From positions 104,194,501-104,258,500 of the forward strand of contig NC_091117.1 of the NCBI RefSeq assembly GCF_040183065.1: DNA of 64,000 bases, in the 5' to 3' direction. This DNA is from Periplaneta americana (Eukaryota; Arthropoda; Insecta; Blattodea; Blattidae). Of this stretch, positions 22,162 to 34,328 are shown in pieces. Both the position numbers and the translations under genes were made by a program. The notes under the pieces were generated by a model that saw only the letters and a list, made by a program, of their open reading frames with translations, was not told the DNA's origin and searched no databases. The stretch's first letter is position 1; each line of letters begins with the position of its first letter.

Positions 22162-23163
22162 ACTGTGGACATTTTAAATGTATATTCTGCTGTGGCTATA
22201 TTTTGTGCCTAGTGTAATTCAAATAGTGTGAGATTTAAGTTTTGAGTGTGTTAATCCAGAGGTAATTTAAAAAAAAATATACAATAGCTATATCACGATG
22301 AACTCTGTCATTACTCAAAACTACTTTCTCTAAGCAGTCATTAGAAGATAAAATTAGAATTAAAAATCTAGGGTGGTCAAAATTGTACAGAAGGCAAAGG
22401 ATGGTAAAAATTAGAAAAGTTAAGAGAATAATTTATGACAATAATGACTAGATATGTGGATGCAAAATACGAAATGCTCTGTTCTGCTTCCCTTGCCGTT
22501 ATTCGGTAGCAGTGATTCATGGTCTACGACAGGTGTCAAAGAATACAAACTTGTTACAAGTATGATGGACTTCAACACCAAAGTTAATGACAAATTCAGT
22601 GCAAAAAAAAAAAAAAGTTGACAGATGGATTTCATCTTAAAAAAATTAGATGAGTCTAAAAATATTTTGTAGCACCCTATTATTTTCAGGTACGAGCTGC
22701 CACTAGTCTCTCCTGAAAAGTTTGGAAAAATCATATAAGTGGTATTAGATCTAGGCTGTCGAATATGTGCAGGTGTGATGCCATTAGCAGCTGCTTATTT
22801 TCATTGTTGGTGAATATTTGTTAATTTTTTTCCAATGTAAATATTTGTAAAAAAAATTTACGACACCCTAGCAAAAACTGTGATGCCTCCCTGAAAGCTG
22901 GATTACTGGTAAGTGTTGCTGTTTGAAGAGAGGAAAAGTACAACGTATTCTGTATGTAAAACATCTGCTCATGAGAGGTGAGGTGAAACCATGCCATTGA
23001 AAATGCTAGGAAAAAATGTAACAGTTACTCTGACGATCAAAAATATTTTTTCCTGAAACTTTAGTCAAAGTTAAAGTCGGCACAATTAAATTTGCTTGCA
23101 GGGACGTCCAGAAAAGTACATTGCAGGCACCGCATTGGAAAACACTGATGTAGGCTGTGTATA

Positions 23164-23210
<47 letters not shown>

Positions 23211-24039
23211 AACTGACTTTAAACTTCACATACAAAAAAGAAACTGACTTATGAGAGAGGGAGAAAAAAACACTGTCACACATGAGTATAAAATAGATTT
23301 ACCAATTAAAATCTTAACATACATTTCAGTATAAAAAAACTGCATCTCTATATCTACCTTTCTTTACCACTCATAGAAAATGCAAAACACATTCTTCTTT
23401 TTCATTTACTCGCCTGTATAGCATACCATCAAAATTACCACTTCAGGTTATATCAGATTTCGATGTAAATTATATTTTATTACTTCAAAAACTCGTAACA
23501 ATTTCTCATTCGAAGACACACTTCTGTGTCAGTTATACTAAGGCAAAATCTTATGCAGTAATTGTGTCATACATTATCCTACAATATTGAATTAAAAAGT
23601 GACGATATGTTTGTTATGCTGTTGTTGTGTACAAATAGTGAAATCTGAATTCTGATACTTATTATTACGAAAAGGTAAAGAAATTTTGTTTATTGGCTTA
23701 TTAGTAGACCGACAAATTTCATGCAGTTGCATGTTTTTACTGATCTGGCATATTGGAAAAGTGAAAATGAATCTTTGCCGATCTTGGTTTTTGCATTGAA
23801 TGAAGCCAACTTTATTTCGCTTAAATACATATTTCGAAGGTTTTCTCCTTTAAATGCATAATATATATTTTTATTTTGCTTATTTGAATGCATAATATGC
23901 ATACTGTATTAACATCTTTCCTTGTTTTTTTTTTCCGATTTATTATCCAATTTCACAATTTTCTCTGTGATAAAAATAATTTTCAAGAAATATAAAACCA
24001 ATGTTGAGGTCATGAAATTGCTGCTACGACACTGGATAC
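22162..24039. other. AT-rich noncoding region with an A44 tract
   Basis: No exon or transposase was recognised. A run of about 44 A at 23165-23208 is followed by GAAACTGACTT, and that 11-mer with its A-rich lead recurs at 23236-23249. This could be the tail and target duplication of a retro-inserted sequence whose body I cannot name. A shorter A tract lies at 22602-22616. Confidence 0.5.
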
Positions 24040-24383
24040 TTAATCCTAATGTGCTCTGATTTCGTACAACAAATCATGATGTATTTAAACACCTGCGACA
24101 CTGAAGTCAAATATTGTTGAAGTCATGAAATTGCAATGAATGACAATGGATACTACTAATGTGCTCTGATTTCATAGAACAAAACCGAATATATTTAAAC
24201 ACCTGCGACAATGAAGTCACGTATTGTTGAGGTCATGAAATTGCTAAGACAATGGATACTACTGGTGCGCTCTGATTTCATAGAACAAAACCGAATGTAT
24301 TTAAACACCTGCGACAATGAAGTCAAGTACTGTTAAGGTCACGAAATTGCTACGATAATGGATACTACTAGTGTGCTCTGATT
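24040..24383. repeat. Tandem repeat of about 105 bp, interrupted by the P element
   Basis: Four partial to full units marked by GTGCTCTGATTTCATAGAAC, GTATTTAAACACCTGCGACA and ATTGCTA-GA-AATGGATACT. Unit starts fall at about 24051, 24162, 24267 and 24372 (spacing 111, 105, 105). The array resumes at 27478 (TCTGATTTCATAGAATCAAA, then TTTAAACACCTGCAACAATG), so the 3.1-kb transposon inserted into it. Confidence 0.85.
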
Positions 24384-27300
24384 CACGGCGTTCTCTATAA
24401 CAGGCGGGAATACTCCCCCCTCTTTTCACAGAGAGCGTGACGTCACTAGTCCTTGCTCAGTCAACTCACACATGCCGTCCAGTCTGATTTTGTGTTAAAT
24501 TGTTATTACTAGCAGCATTCCTTTCCAATATATTGTTAATAAGACACAAAATAAACAAGTAAAAGTACACATATATCGTTAATTAGAGTATACGCAGGTG
24601 TTAATCTACATTATCCTAAAATAAATAAGCGAAGATACTGCATTACAGTAATGGAAGTTACAAAGTCTGCTCACTAACCTTGTCAATTTTATTTCAGCGT
24701 CTTCAACTTTCTTGTTGTGTCCGCCTTCTGCACTGATAATGAATCGTTCCACTTCTTCTTATAGTTTGATAGCAAAATGTTACACAGTACACTCACAATT
24801 CTGTTAGTAATTTTACACATATCATTTCCACAGATACATTTTTTCATGAAGATTGAATTTAGTTCTTCGTTTTCACACACTTTTTTTACTGTCAGTCTAC
24901 ATAAGAGTTCATATTGTTTATCACATTCTTGGAAGAATGCCCTGTTGATACCGTTCTTATACAAGTACACTCAGTAGCCTAAATGCAATTTCTCCCACAC
25001 TAATAACGTATTGAGTTGGGACTGACAATCCTCCTCTGTTGACAGTTTCAAAGTATTTATCGCAAACAGTTTCCCTTTTAATTACTTCCGTGCAATGTTC
25101 ACAATTTATTTTTGTGCAAATTTTAAATGCAGCATAACCACAAATATATAAAAGGGCTGTTTATCAATCTCTTGTACTGTATCACAGTCTAGATCTCTGA
25201 AATCTTGGATTACATCCGTGATATTATCTTTGTTTTCTTCAGTACTGTCATTAATTATATCAAGGTCCAGAGTTAGCATGCCATATCTTGCTGATTTTAT
25301 TCCCAACACATTTTTTTCTCTGCATCAATTATTTGAATCACACCAATGTTGTAGTTTCCACCGCTAAATTGCCTGTACATACTAAATCTTTTCTCTAACT
25401 TATCTGTTTGAAATTTTCCATACAACACATATTTCACATTTAAAGTAGAGAGAGAGAGAATCTTATAATATTTATAAGACATTTTGTACTGGGAATTAAA
25501 GCTTTGGCCGTGTCATTTGTTAATGATCCTCCTTTAAGATGTGCGCCAACTTCCATCCATCTATTTACCCAGATAATAAAATTTTCAAGAAACTGTAATC
25601 TTGTATCTTCTGTGGAATAAAATGGATATCCAAATTCGTTATTTCTGCGTGCACCACAAACAGGATTCTTCGTATTTACAATGGACCACCATTTCCATAT
25701 AATATTAATAAAATCCGCTGTCTTGTTATACCCGTGAACAATCACAGACACCCTCGTGCTTTCATGGAAGATATTTAAAGCGAGGGATACCTGTTGTCTT
25801 TCGATGTTGGTAGGGTACAACGTCTTATAGGCTAGTTCAATTTGTATCCTTTTTTTCACCGTGCTCTCTTTCTCACTCTTATACGCAGTCCTCATATGAT
25901 CGAATTCCGCTTTTTTGATTGAATTTGTACTGCAGGTTTCACTTGTAACTTCAAAGTCAGGAAAAGAAATGTCTTATTCTGATCTTTTGTGTTTATCTAA
26001 TTTGTTCCTTATGTTTCTCAACAAGTGGGTAAATAAAATAAACATCATGGTCAATTTCGGACATGAACAGAGTAGAATCATTTTCAGATCCCTTACTTAA
26101 TATTGAAAACATGTTCTGATTTACTTTATTGTTATCTGAAATGACACATAATACCTTGAAACCACTATTTTCAATAATATGTACAATCTTTCGTGTTATA
26201 TCGGCCATTTCAGAACCCGATATTGTTCTTACAGGATGAAGGGAAACAACATATTCGAAGCTAGAGAATGCAGAAGATATTAAGAATGTGGAAACTATTT
26301 TAGCCTCAATGAGTATGGACATATATATTTCGAGTTGCAAAATAACTCACTTTTCCAGTCCTGATAACTTATCGCCAACAGCTTTTAGAAAATTGTTCTC
26401 AAATTTCTGGTTTGGAGAAACACCTAATGAAGTTACAAGCCGCTGCAAATATTTAAGGTGGGGCAATGATAAGATTTTATTTTCTCGTAGTGTTTCGTAA
26501 CATTTTTTGATTGCATGTAAATAGTGAAAGCTATCATAATAACGCGCGGCGAATAGATCTTTTTTGATACTAAAGCCAAGGAGAATTGTTTCAAAAATAA
26601 GTCCACTTGTTCAGCAAAACTATCGTCATTAACATTTACTAAGGCTTCTTTTAGATTTGTCATATTTGATTTTACGTTCTGTAAAAGTCTGTCTATACAC
26701 GGCGAAGCATTTGTGTTAATGAATTTGTTAAATAACTGCTGTAAACAGCTCCACTTTTCCAATAACAAATTCGGTCCAAGAACATCACTTAGTTCTTGAT
26801 AACAAAGTGAATTATGATTAAAATAAGCAGATACTTTTAGATTTTGTTCTACATTTATATAGAATTCTACTGACTAGATTCGAAATTAACGGTATAGAGA
26901 ACAAGTTTATCACTGAAGATTTTAAAATTAATTACCTTATTTTCTAATTCTGTTGTAGGCAAATTCTTCTCAATTCTCGCTATAACTCGTCGAAGTTCGT
27001 CATTCTGTCCTCTTCAGCAGCCCTTTCTTCAGGATTCTTTCTTTTTACCGGCGGCTTTTTCGAAAGATATGCTGGTAAACCTCCAAAAATTGTAGGACTA
27101 GAGCTAATTTTCAGTCTTGGCCTATCATACACAAACATCCTTTCGAATCCAGATATGAAATTTCGCGTTCAATGCAGTCCGATTCAAAATGTTTAATACA
27201 CAAGATATTGTATCTGAAGGAGTCCAGTCTTTTCTTGGAATATTTCTCACGGACTTGTTACGTAATGTTTTGTCTTTGGGAATAGTAAAACACGTCATAT

Positions 27301-27477
27301 ATTCATTAGAAACACTTTTCAATGTATAATTACTTTTGCACAGCACCTTGGCAGCATTTTGACAATGGAAAGACTACCGTTAACATTGACTTATATCACG
27401 CCGTCTCGAGACTGGATGGACTAGTGACGTCACGCTCTCCTCCACCAGTATTCCCGCCTGTAGTAGAGTACGCCGTG
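24384..27477 (-). mobile_element. P-superfamily DNA transposon with THAP-type transposase
   Basis: A 3094-bp element. The left end is CACGGCGTTCTCTATAACAG, then GCGGGAATACT. The right end is its inverted counterpart (complement reads CACGGCGTACTCTACTACAG, then GCGGGAATACT). GAGAGCGTGACGTCACTAGT is shared subterminally, giving TIRs of about 60 bp. TCTGATT flanks both ends (24377-24383 and 27478-27484), a 7-bp duplication inside the 105-bp tandem repeat. The minus strand carries a decayed P/THAP9-like transposase. TIR, duplication length and protein agree on the P superfamily. Confidence 0.9.
24689..27346 (-). pseudogene. P-element/THAP9-like transposase, fragmented
   Basis: Segments in N-to-C order. 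A THAP zinc domain (27346-27125) has RNIPRKDWTPSD, then, after a one-base shift, LCIKHFESDCIERE, the C-x2-HF part of the C2CH motif. The 26768-26433 part has YSPRVIMIAFTIYMQSKN. The 26340-25993 part has FKVLCVISDNNKVNQNMF, the conserved RNase H-fold strand. The 25895-25440 part has LAYKTLYPTNIERQQVSLAL and FINIIWKWWSIVNTK. A C-terminal segment has YGKFQTDKLEKRFSMYRQFS. The 24970-24689 frame may be the end. Multiple shifts and stops show it is inactive. Family knowledge: this protein cuts and pastes the element's DNA. Confidence 0.85.
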
Positions 27478-28081
27478 TCTGATTTCATAGAATCAAAACT
27501 GAATGTGTTTAAACACCTGCAACAATGTCACGTGGATTGTAAATTTTCATTTCATCAAGAGGCAGTTTAACTCTGACAAGTTTTACTGCACAACCAAGTG
27601 AAGAACAATTGCATGATCGATATGCTTACAAATTTAATCACCACCTGTCTCATTAAGGAATTTGAAAAAAAAAAATGTTTACATACTAATCCTATTTTAT
27701 ATCATTGGTATGCAAACTGCATAATATTTGTTACTTAATTAAAAGAAAGCATGTCCTACCAACATTAATTATCATGGAGCATTTAAGTGAGCACATGTAC
27801 TTAATAGAAATGTCCATTACTATTATTTTTTTCTTGTCTACACGCATCTTGCACCTTAGTGAGAGTGTGTCAATGCAATCTGAAACATTTCATTATTGAA
27901 AAAATAAATTAAGTTAAATATTTCATGCATAATTTATATACAATTAGTAATTACTACACTTAAAGAAAAAGAAAACGGATTTAATAAAAATGATGAATTG
28001 ATGAGAATTATTATTTTACATTATTTTCATATAACATATTATTATTTAACTAAATAAACCTCAAATGTATTTTTATGCATA
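27478..28081. other. End of the 105-bp tandem repeat, then AT-rich DNA
   Basis: The first 80 bases continue the repeat cut by the P element. The remainder is AT-rich with no gene signal. A frame at 27705-27899 has no recognisable feature. Confidence 0.5.
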
Positions 28082-30800
28082 GGAGTCATTCCACGTCAAA
28101 TCGCACAAAATTATACAAATTTTGACCTTCATATTTCTGATTGCGTTTATATTTTTTTTACCAACTCTATGGGTCTAATAAACCAACAAGTGTATTTTTA
28201 TTTCCTCCTAAGTTCACATGTTTTTAAAATATTACATGTTAAAATTCGTTAAAAATGTCGCACAATGCAACATTTAAAGCGTCATATTTCTGACGATATT
28301 GATGTTAAAAATTTTTTGAAAAAAAAAAAATGCATTTAAAAGCTTAAAGTACTGTCTTTTGTTAAATATTTACTAACTAATTTTAATATAATTATTACAA
28401 ATATTTTTTTATAATTCAATTTTTAAAAGTTATATATCAATGTGAAATAGCCCTATTAAAAATCTAAAAAAATTCTTACTAGGTGCACTGAAGTATTCTT
28501 AATAATTCCAAAAAAAAAAAAAATCAGAATGGGATCTCCAATAGTTTAATGGAAATTTAATTACTTATGACATAATGTGTAGCGGTCGGTGCAGCAGCAG
28601 TGGACGGGAAGTGTTAAAGCGCACTGGGAGCTTTATTGGCGCTGGATGATTGACTGAATGTTGCATTATTACACCCAGTATGGATCAAGTCACTCGAGGA
28701 AACGCTGCTTTTTAAATGTTTCTTTTCATTCACACTTTAAATTTTCATTCGCCTACCTTCTTTCTTGAAAGAAAATTGTTTTACTAAATCTTCAGTTTTT
28801 GACAACAGAATGAAAGAATGTAATTTTAATGTACCAGTTATTGGTTTTAGATTATGGTATCTGGCCTGCAAATTTTCAGTGTGGTTTTTGTGCTTATTCA
28901 ATGGACAAAATATAAATGACACGTTAGAAATGTTTTTTGTGACCAATCAAACAGTTTTTTTTGTTGGTGTTGTTATGGGATCTTGTATAGGCTGGCTCTC
29001 GTGGCAAGTCTTTTAACAGTTTCTCCAATGCCATCACATGGACCTTTACCATGCGCCGTTGCAAAGAAGTGTCATTCAGCACTAATTCCATAATCGTCTT
29101 CATGTAAGCAATTATTTTAATATTTTTTTTTTTTTTGTATTATGAACTTGATCCATTGGAAAAGTAGATGATTTTTTTTCATATCGTTGAATTTTTGCTT
29201 TAAGAAATTGATTGCTTCGGATTGAAAAAAGTGAAAGGGATCGGTGTCATGTTTCATGGTTTCTGAGATGACAATACTTTTGTGACGAATTTCTGTATCT
29301 CCTTTGAAATATACTACGAAAGGATGTATTGTGGCTTGGCATATGTTCCAATGCACACCTTGTATTGAATCTTGTATTACAAATGAATAATTTTCAGAAA
29401 AGTCTGCAATAACTATGTAATTTTCAGGTTGTACATTTCTTTGCATTCCGTCAAAAATAAAATATGGCTGACTTTTGAAGGGATGACGATGCATCTTCTA
29501 CATGAAAAACTTTACATGCTAGGGAGCCTTTTACTTTTTGAAACTTTTCACAGGGGTATCGTTTTTGTTGTAGCTTTCTTTTCTTGATAGGGGATTCTAA
29601 TGACATCAAACTCTTGTTTAATTCCTCAATATTAGTTATTTCTAGCACTGTATACATAGAACTGCTAGAAGAAGAACTGGGATAATCACTTTCTCTGTCC
29701 GCACTTTCATTTGATTCATGTTTATTAATATCACAAGAACTACCGGCTTCACATATAATTTCACCTGACCTATCCGGAAATTGATTGATTTTTATGGAAC
29801 GAATCACATATTTGCACATTCAAAGACTCCTTTAAATTGAGCTTTATCAATTAGTCGCGACTTACGCGTCTTAGTGTACTTTTCTTTTTAAAAGCGTGAT
29901 TAGGAAGGTAAATGGATTTAAACACTTGTTATATATTACGCGATCTTTACCATCACTCATGTTGTATAGAAGTTACGTCACTCCGTGAAATTCAAACCCA
30001 AACTGATTATTTTTCTCTTCTATATTTTGTCTCCTGCCATCTATTTACTGCCATAAAGTTTACTGCCTTACCCAGCCTTGCTATCATCAAACACTTGGCT
30101 ACATTACAGTATAAACATACAGCACTGTGAAGGGCTTCCCCTCTTAGCTGAGCTGACAATAATAAAATAACTTTAGATAAGATATTTACTGTTCCTTAAG
30201 GTATTAATCATTTGATGATTAACGGTGACATCAGATGCAACGGGGGATTTCGTAAAACTTTCCCCGGGCAGCCTTCTAGCCTATGGCTGCAAGCAGTTCA
30301 TTAGCTGGGCATCGCGAGCGCGTGCATGCCTCCGGAAAATAAATTGTTACAAATGTATGGGTGCCGATCCCATATTTATGAATGCAGTAGTTTACAGATA
30401 GTACATCAGCGAACAAGTCTATATTTTTTTTCAGATTTTTAACTTGGCTATTTAATATAGTAATTTTGCTTTGAAAAAGAAATGATTAAAAAAATAGGCC
30501 AAATTTGAAATTTATTTGTGATAGGCCTAAAGTAATAAAAAGTGTTGTATTTAGTCTTTCAAATGCGCCAAACCGCAAATCTCAATTATATGTAGACACA
30601 GAGTTCCAAGTGAGTTTATGTAACAGTGCACGCATAATTTGCGTAACTTCAAATAGTCATAACTACACAAATAATTAATAATTGTGAAAATAAAACAATA
30701 CGGGTCTCCTTATTTGATGTCTGGAATTCATGAAAAAAAATTCGACCATTTCCGAGAAGGTCGTGTTTTATTGCTGTGCGATTTGACGTGGAATGACTCA
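28082..30800 (-). mobile_element. DNA transposon with an uncharacterised transposase-like protein
   Basis: A 2.7-kb element. The left end GGAGTCATTCCACGTCAAAT, then CGCACA, is mirrored at the right (complement: TGAGTCATTCCACGTCAAAT, then CGCACAGC), each next to a TA. The minus strand carries a decayed protein of a family I remember only as unannotated insect proteins with the same motifs. The TA flank suggests a 2-bp duplication, but the bases just inside differ, so the exact end is uncertain. I cannot assign a named superfamily. Confidence 0.75.
28737..29819 (-). pseudogene. Uncharacterised transposase-like protein (ADFSEN / HGKGPCDG type)
   Basis: Minus-strand pieces in order. An acidic N-terminal segment (29819-29451) has a serine run and LNKSLMSLESPIKKRKLQQK. 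A core (29494-29117) has NYIVIADFSENYSFVIQD, WNICQATIHPFVVYF and KHDTDPFHFFQSEAINFLKQ. Then YFSNGSSS, a stop and YK with an A15 run (29122-29136 region), and HFFATAHGKGPCDGIGETVK with RLATRASLY (about 29070-28985). A tail runs 28946-28737. In intact members I recall SDG at the place of SNG. The acids ADFSEN, SDG and CDG are candidate active-site residues; this is inference. Confidence 0.65.
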
Positions 30801-31052
30801 TATACTTACATTTTTAGCGCATATTTCAATAATTTTTACTGCATAGTTGCATGCATATCTTCTGAGTCATTAATGCATAAGGTTCCACAGTCTGTTTATT
30901 TGATTACATTAAAATTTTGAAAGAAACAATGTCATTGCCGTCATTGGTTAACTTCACTAAAATTATTATAGGCTATATCTTAGAAATATAATATAAAAAC
31001 TGTAAAAATGGACAATAACTGATGTGCTGCTGCACTGAACTAAATATCAGAA
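30801..31052. other. AT-rich spacer
   Basis: Nothing recognised between two TIR elements. Confidence 0.5.
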
Positions 31053-31054
31053 TA

Positions 31055-31914
31055 TAGTAGAACCTCGATTACCTGTTCTCAATTAACCAATGATCAGATT
31101 ATTTGACAGCCTTCTTGTTCCTCCTCCCCCCCTCTAATTAAGGACAAAAAAACCAGCTAATAATCCATCTGCACTCTTCAATATAAAAGGTCTAGCAAGA
31201 GACCCTGTGAGGTTACTATGTAAAGCTAAACATGGGATCGGCAGTGTGCAGGACTTCAAAATCGAAGTGTGTACAACTACCCCTTCCTTCAGCACTCTGT
31301 TGTCATGCACAGCAGTTCATATCCCCACTTGCCCCTGACATTCCAATACAAGGCAATAACCTTAACATTGGGTAATTTGCAGATGAATTTCAAGGGTCTG
31401 ACGAGAATGACTATAGTAGAAGAAAATTAATGGAAGACATTAAAAAGTTGGGGAACAAAATGACCAGTTCTTTGATGTGGATAGAAAAAACATTAATCAG
31501 TGGCTGAATAACCACTTGGTGCTTCCCAGGCATAAAATAAAAAGCGATGATGTCAGTAATACTGACCTTGTCTGTGAGACTACAAGTATTAGTGACAATG
31601 ATAATACAGGAGGGGAAAAAAAGACAGTATTTGAATCACGTGTTTCACTAGAAACTGCACTTGAAACAGCTTAGACTCTCACGAACTTTTTAGAGCAAGA
31701 AGATGACACTTCATTCCCGAACATTGTTTTATTTAGGAGAATTAGAATTGAGATCAGAAAAAAAAATTGCTAATAGTAAGTTCAGAAACACGTGACAGAC
31801 TTCCTTAAAAGAGCATAAAAATAACGCTAGAACAAGCAGAACGGATTATTCGTCCCTTTTGATTAACTGTTCCTGCCCTCCCCTTCATTATGATGGATAA
31901 TCGACGTTCTACTG
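31055..31914 (+). mobile_element. Pogo/Tigger-like element, internally deleted
   Basis: The ends are TAGTAGAACCTCGATTACCTG on the left and the complement of CAGTAGAACGTCGATTATCC on the right, beside TA (31053-31054 and 31915-31916). CAGTAGAACCTCGATTATCC-like ends are characteristic of Tigger-type pogo elements. The plus strand keeps only the C-terminal tail of the transposase. The element lies 130 bp from another pogo-like element of a different family. Confidence 0.8.
31380..31785 (+). pseudogene. Tigger-type transposase C-terminal remnant
   Basis: After an acidic stretch the frame reads ESRVSLETALETA, a stop, then TLTNFLEQEDDTSFPNIVLF and RRIRIEIRKK. The ETAL, then FLEQ, then a two-arginine helix is the familiar end of Tigger/pogo transposases. 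The DNA-binding and DDE parts are deleted. Confidence 0.65.
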
Positions 31915-32040
31915 TAAATTTCACTGAAAAGATCATTAATCACCACTGTTACTTTGGCACATAGGACTAGCTACAAATTCCTATGCTTCTCATGTAGTAG
32001 ACCAACTATGAAAAGTTGTCAGAACAGAGCAAAATAAGTA

Positions 32041-33228
32041 TAGTGCATGATGTTTATTATGATCACTTTGGAATGCTGCTAATCTGATAACATTAACTGA
32101 TTAATAACAATGACCGAAAAAAGTTGTTTTCAGTTTTCGAAGTTACTTACTCATACAAACAAACTTATTCACTAAAATAAAGTACACTGTAATACAACAT
32201 AATATAAAACTGGAAGACAATACTATAATATTACCAATTAAATAAATAGTTTGTTAACAATCTTTCACTAAATCAAGTAGGCTTACTCTGTAATACAATA
32301 TAAAACTGCAAGACGAAATTACATTACCAGCACTTAAATAAATCGTCTGCTCACCATGTGTTCATCTGTACACGACATTTTCTAGTTTCTTCCATTCGTG
32401 AAACCATTTTTCTCTTGCTACAAAATCGTCTTTTCCCATTTTCTTAGAAAATTCCTCCGTTTTTTTTTTGTCACATGAGCGGGCCATCAATACAAGCATC
32501 TTGTTCATCAACATTGGTAAACCATAGTTTTAAAGCTGACTCCACTTGACTATCTTTCCCACTACAATTCTCCTTACATTTTAAGTTTTCGTTTTTCTTT
32601 GCTGCACTTGGGATACTGTTTAGGTTTTTTAACAGCTTGCACAAAAGGGGCTGTGAAATTTGTAACTGCACTGCTACATTGTGTTGACTCATTTTCTGTA
32701 ATTTGTGATAGGATTCAATAATTTTATTAAAAGTTCATCTTTAACATTCAAGTCTTTACATTTGCCATACAGTTAGTAGGTTTAGTTTTACCAAGCTCGT
32801 TTGGTTTCACAGCTATTTGCACACAATTTGAAAGCTACCATTGCTCCCGGTCATGTTTTTTAGGGTGGTAGAGGGAGGGGCGAATGTGACTGCATTATGT
32901 TTCAATCACCTCTATCCCCATCCCCTTCTCGAAAGCTTGTGCAACACAGACAATGTGCATTTTATTGCTTGAGAGGGAAAACCACCTCTTCAACTGGTGA
33001 TTGTCCTTGACACATTGTAACACTGAACAGAGACATATCTTACACTACAGTATCTCCAATGTGTATTAAGGGAAGAAATCCATAAATCGACAAAATGTGA
33101 TAACATAAACCGAATTATTACATTAAACAACATTTTTTCCATGTATCTCTTCATACGAAATTTCACAGAAGTGATAACATTAGCCGACTGATAACATTAT
33201 CCATGATTACAATAAACGGCTTGCACTG
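32041..33228 (-). mobile_element. Second pogo-like element, 1.2 kb
   Basis: The left end TAGTGCATGATGTTTATTAT, then GATCA, matches the complement of the right end (CAGTGCAAGCCGTTTATTGT, then AATCA), beside TA at 32039-32040 and 33229-33230. GATAACATTA-type motifs repeat subterminally on both sides (about 32085-32100 and 33173-33200). The minus strand encodes a CENP-B-type DNA-binding remnant. The catalytic core is missing. Confidence 0.75.
32460..32800 (-). pseudogene. Pogo transposase N-terminal (CENP-B-type HTH) remnant
   Basis: The frame 32692-32471 reads MSQHNVAVQLQISQPLLCKL with LKN, a helix-turn-helix, then ESALKLWFTNVDEQDACIDG with PLM, the start of the second CENP-B-type HTH. Upstream, after a one-base shift, NVKDELLIK and KIIESYHKLQK continue the first HTH. 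Followed by a deletion of the DDE domain. Confidence 0.7.
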
Positions 33229-33230
33229 TA

Positions 33231-34313
33231 TAGTTCTCGCTGAGCTTAGACGACCTCACTGACACCATTTTACTGACTCGTACCTTACCCAAAACACAAC
33301 AAATCATATGGTGCATGCATCTTAGTTATGCAGTGTTGTCACATTACGACTCTGAATTAGTCCAGCCGCTGAGGCAAGTACGTTGTTTTTTTAACAGAGA
33401 AGTTAGTAGTTGTCTCTTGCGAGAAGACCCTTATCAGCCATTGCAATATCTCTGAAGTATCACGAGCCTATCGTCGGATAGTACACATAAACATTTGCAG
33501 CAAGATGAGCTGACCTCTCTACTCAGGCTGAGGCCATCTATAAAGCAATTCAGTCATCGGAGGTGACCAATTGAATAATATAAACATTGAGAGCATGTTG
33601 ACGTGACTTCTTTCCTCTGAGCTGGGGTCGTCTAAGTTTGGCGAGTGCAGTATGTAATACTGTAAAAAGTGACACAGCACAACAGTAAAGTTCACCATGT
33701 GATCACTCAACATCATGTTATCTAAAATACTACATATATGTAGACCACTGTTTATATGCAACCACACAATACTTATTGAAACCACCTTTTCTTGTTTTTT
33801 TAATTGGTTATTTAACACATTGCAGCTGAGGAAAGCCTCAGATGAAAAACCCAATCAGGTAACCTGTACAAGCGGAATTCGAACCATACCCAAATTTAGT
33901 CTCAAGGTATTCATCGATTCTAGAAATGTTAGATTTCTTCAACATTTTGGTAAATAATGTTTTTGCCTCATCTGGAAGCTCATTTCTTTTAGTTTTCAAA
34001 AATATATAACTTGTACCCATTATCTCAATAACTTCGTAATTATTTGGGCATTTATAATATAAGCGAACTATAATTTCTATACCTTACACCATCTTCAGTG
34101 TCTGTTTTCTCCTATTTCACATTTTCCAACATTTATTATCCTTTCAACGGACAAAATGTAGACTTCCAATTGGGCAAAAGACTTCATTAAGGTACCAAAT
34201 TGAAACTTAAACATGTGGCTATGTTGTAAACTAAAATTATTATTTTCAATAGATTATAATTATTTTATCCCATAAATATACAAATATATGTATATATTTT
34301 TTCTAAAATGTTT
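33231..34313. other. Unassigned sequence
   Basis: Frames on both strands up to about 110 codons (for example minus 33854-33519) show no family features. The GC content is slightly higher at 33250-33640. No exon with convincing splice sites was found. Confidence 0.4.
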
Positions 34314-34328
34314 ATATGAGTAGCTTAA

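Noticed and set aside
29116-29180. Poly-T run as a retrotransposon tail
   Set aside because: It is the complement of an A run within the transposase-like coding region, flanked by in-frame homologous codons on both sides.
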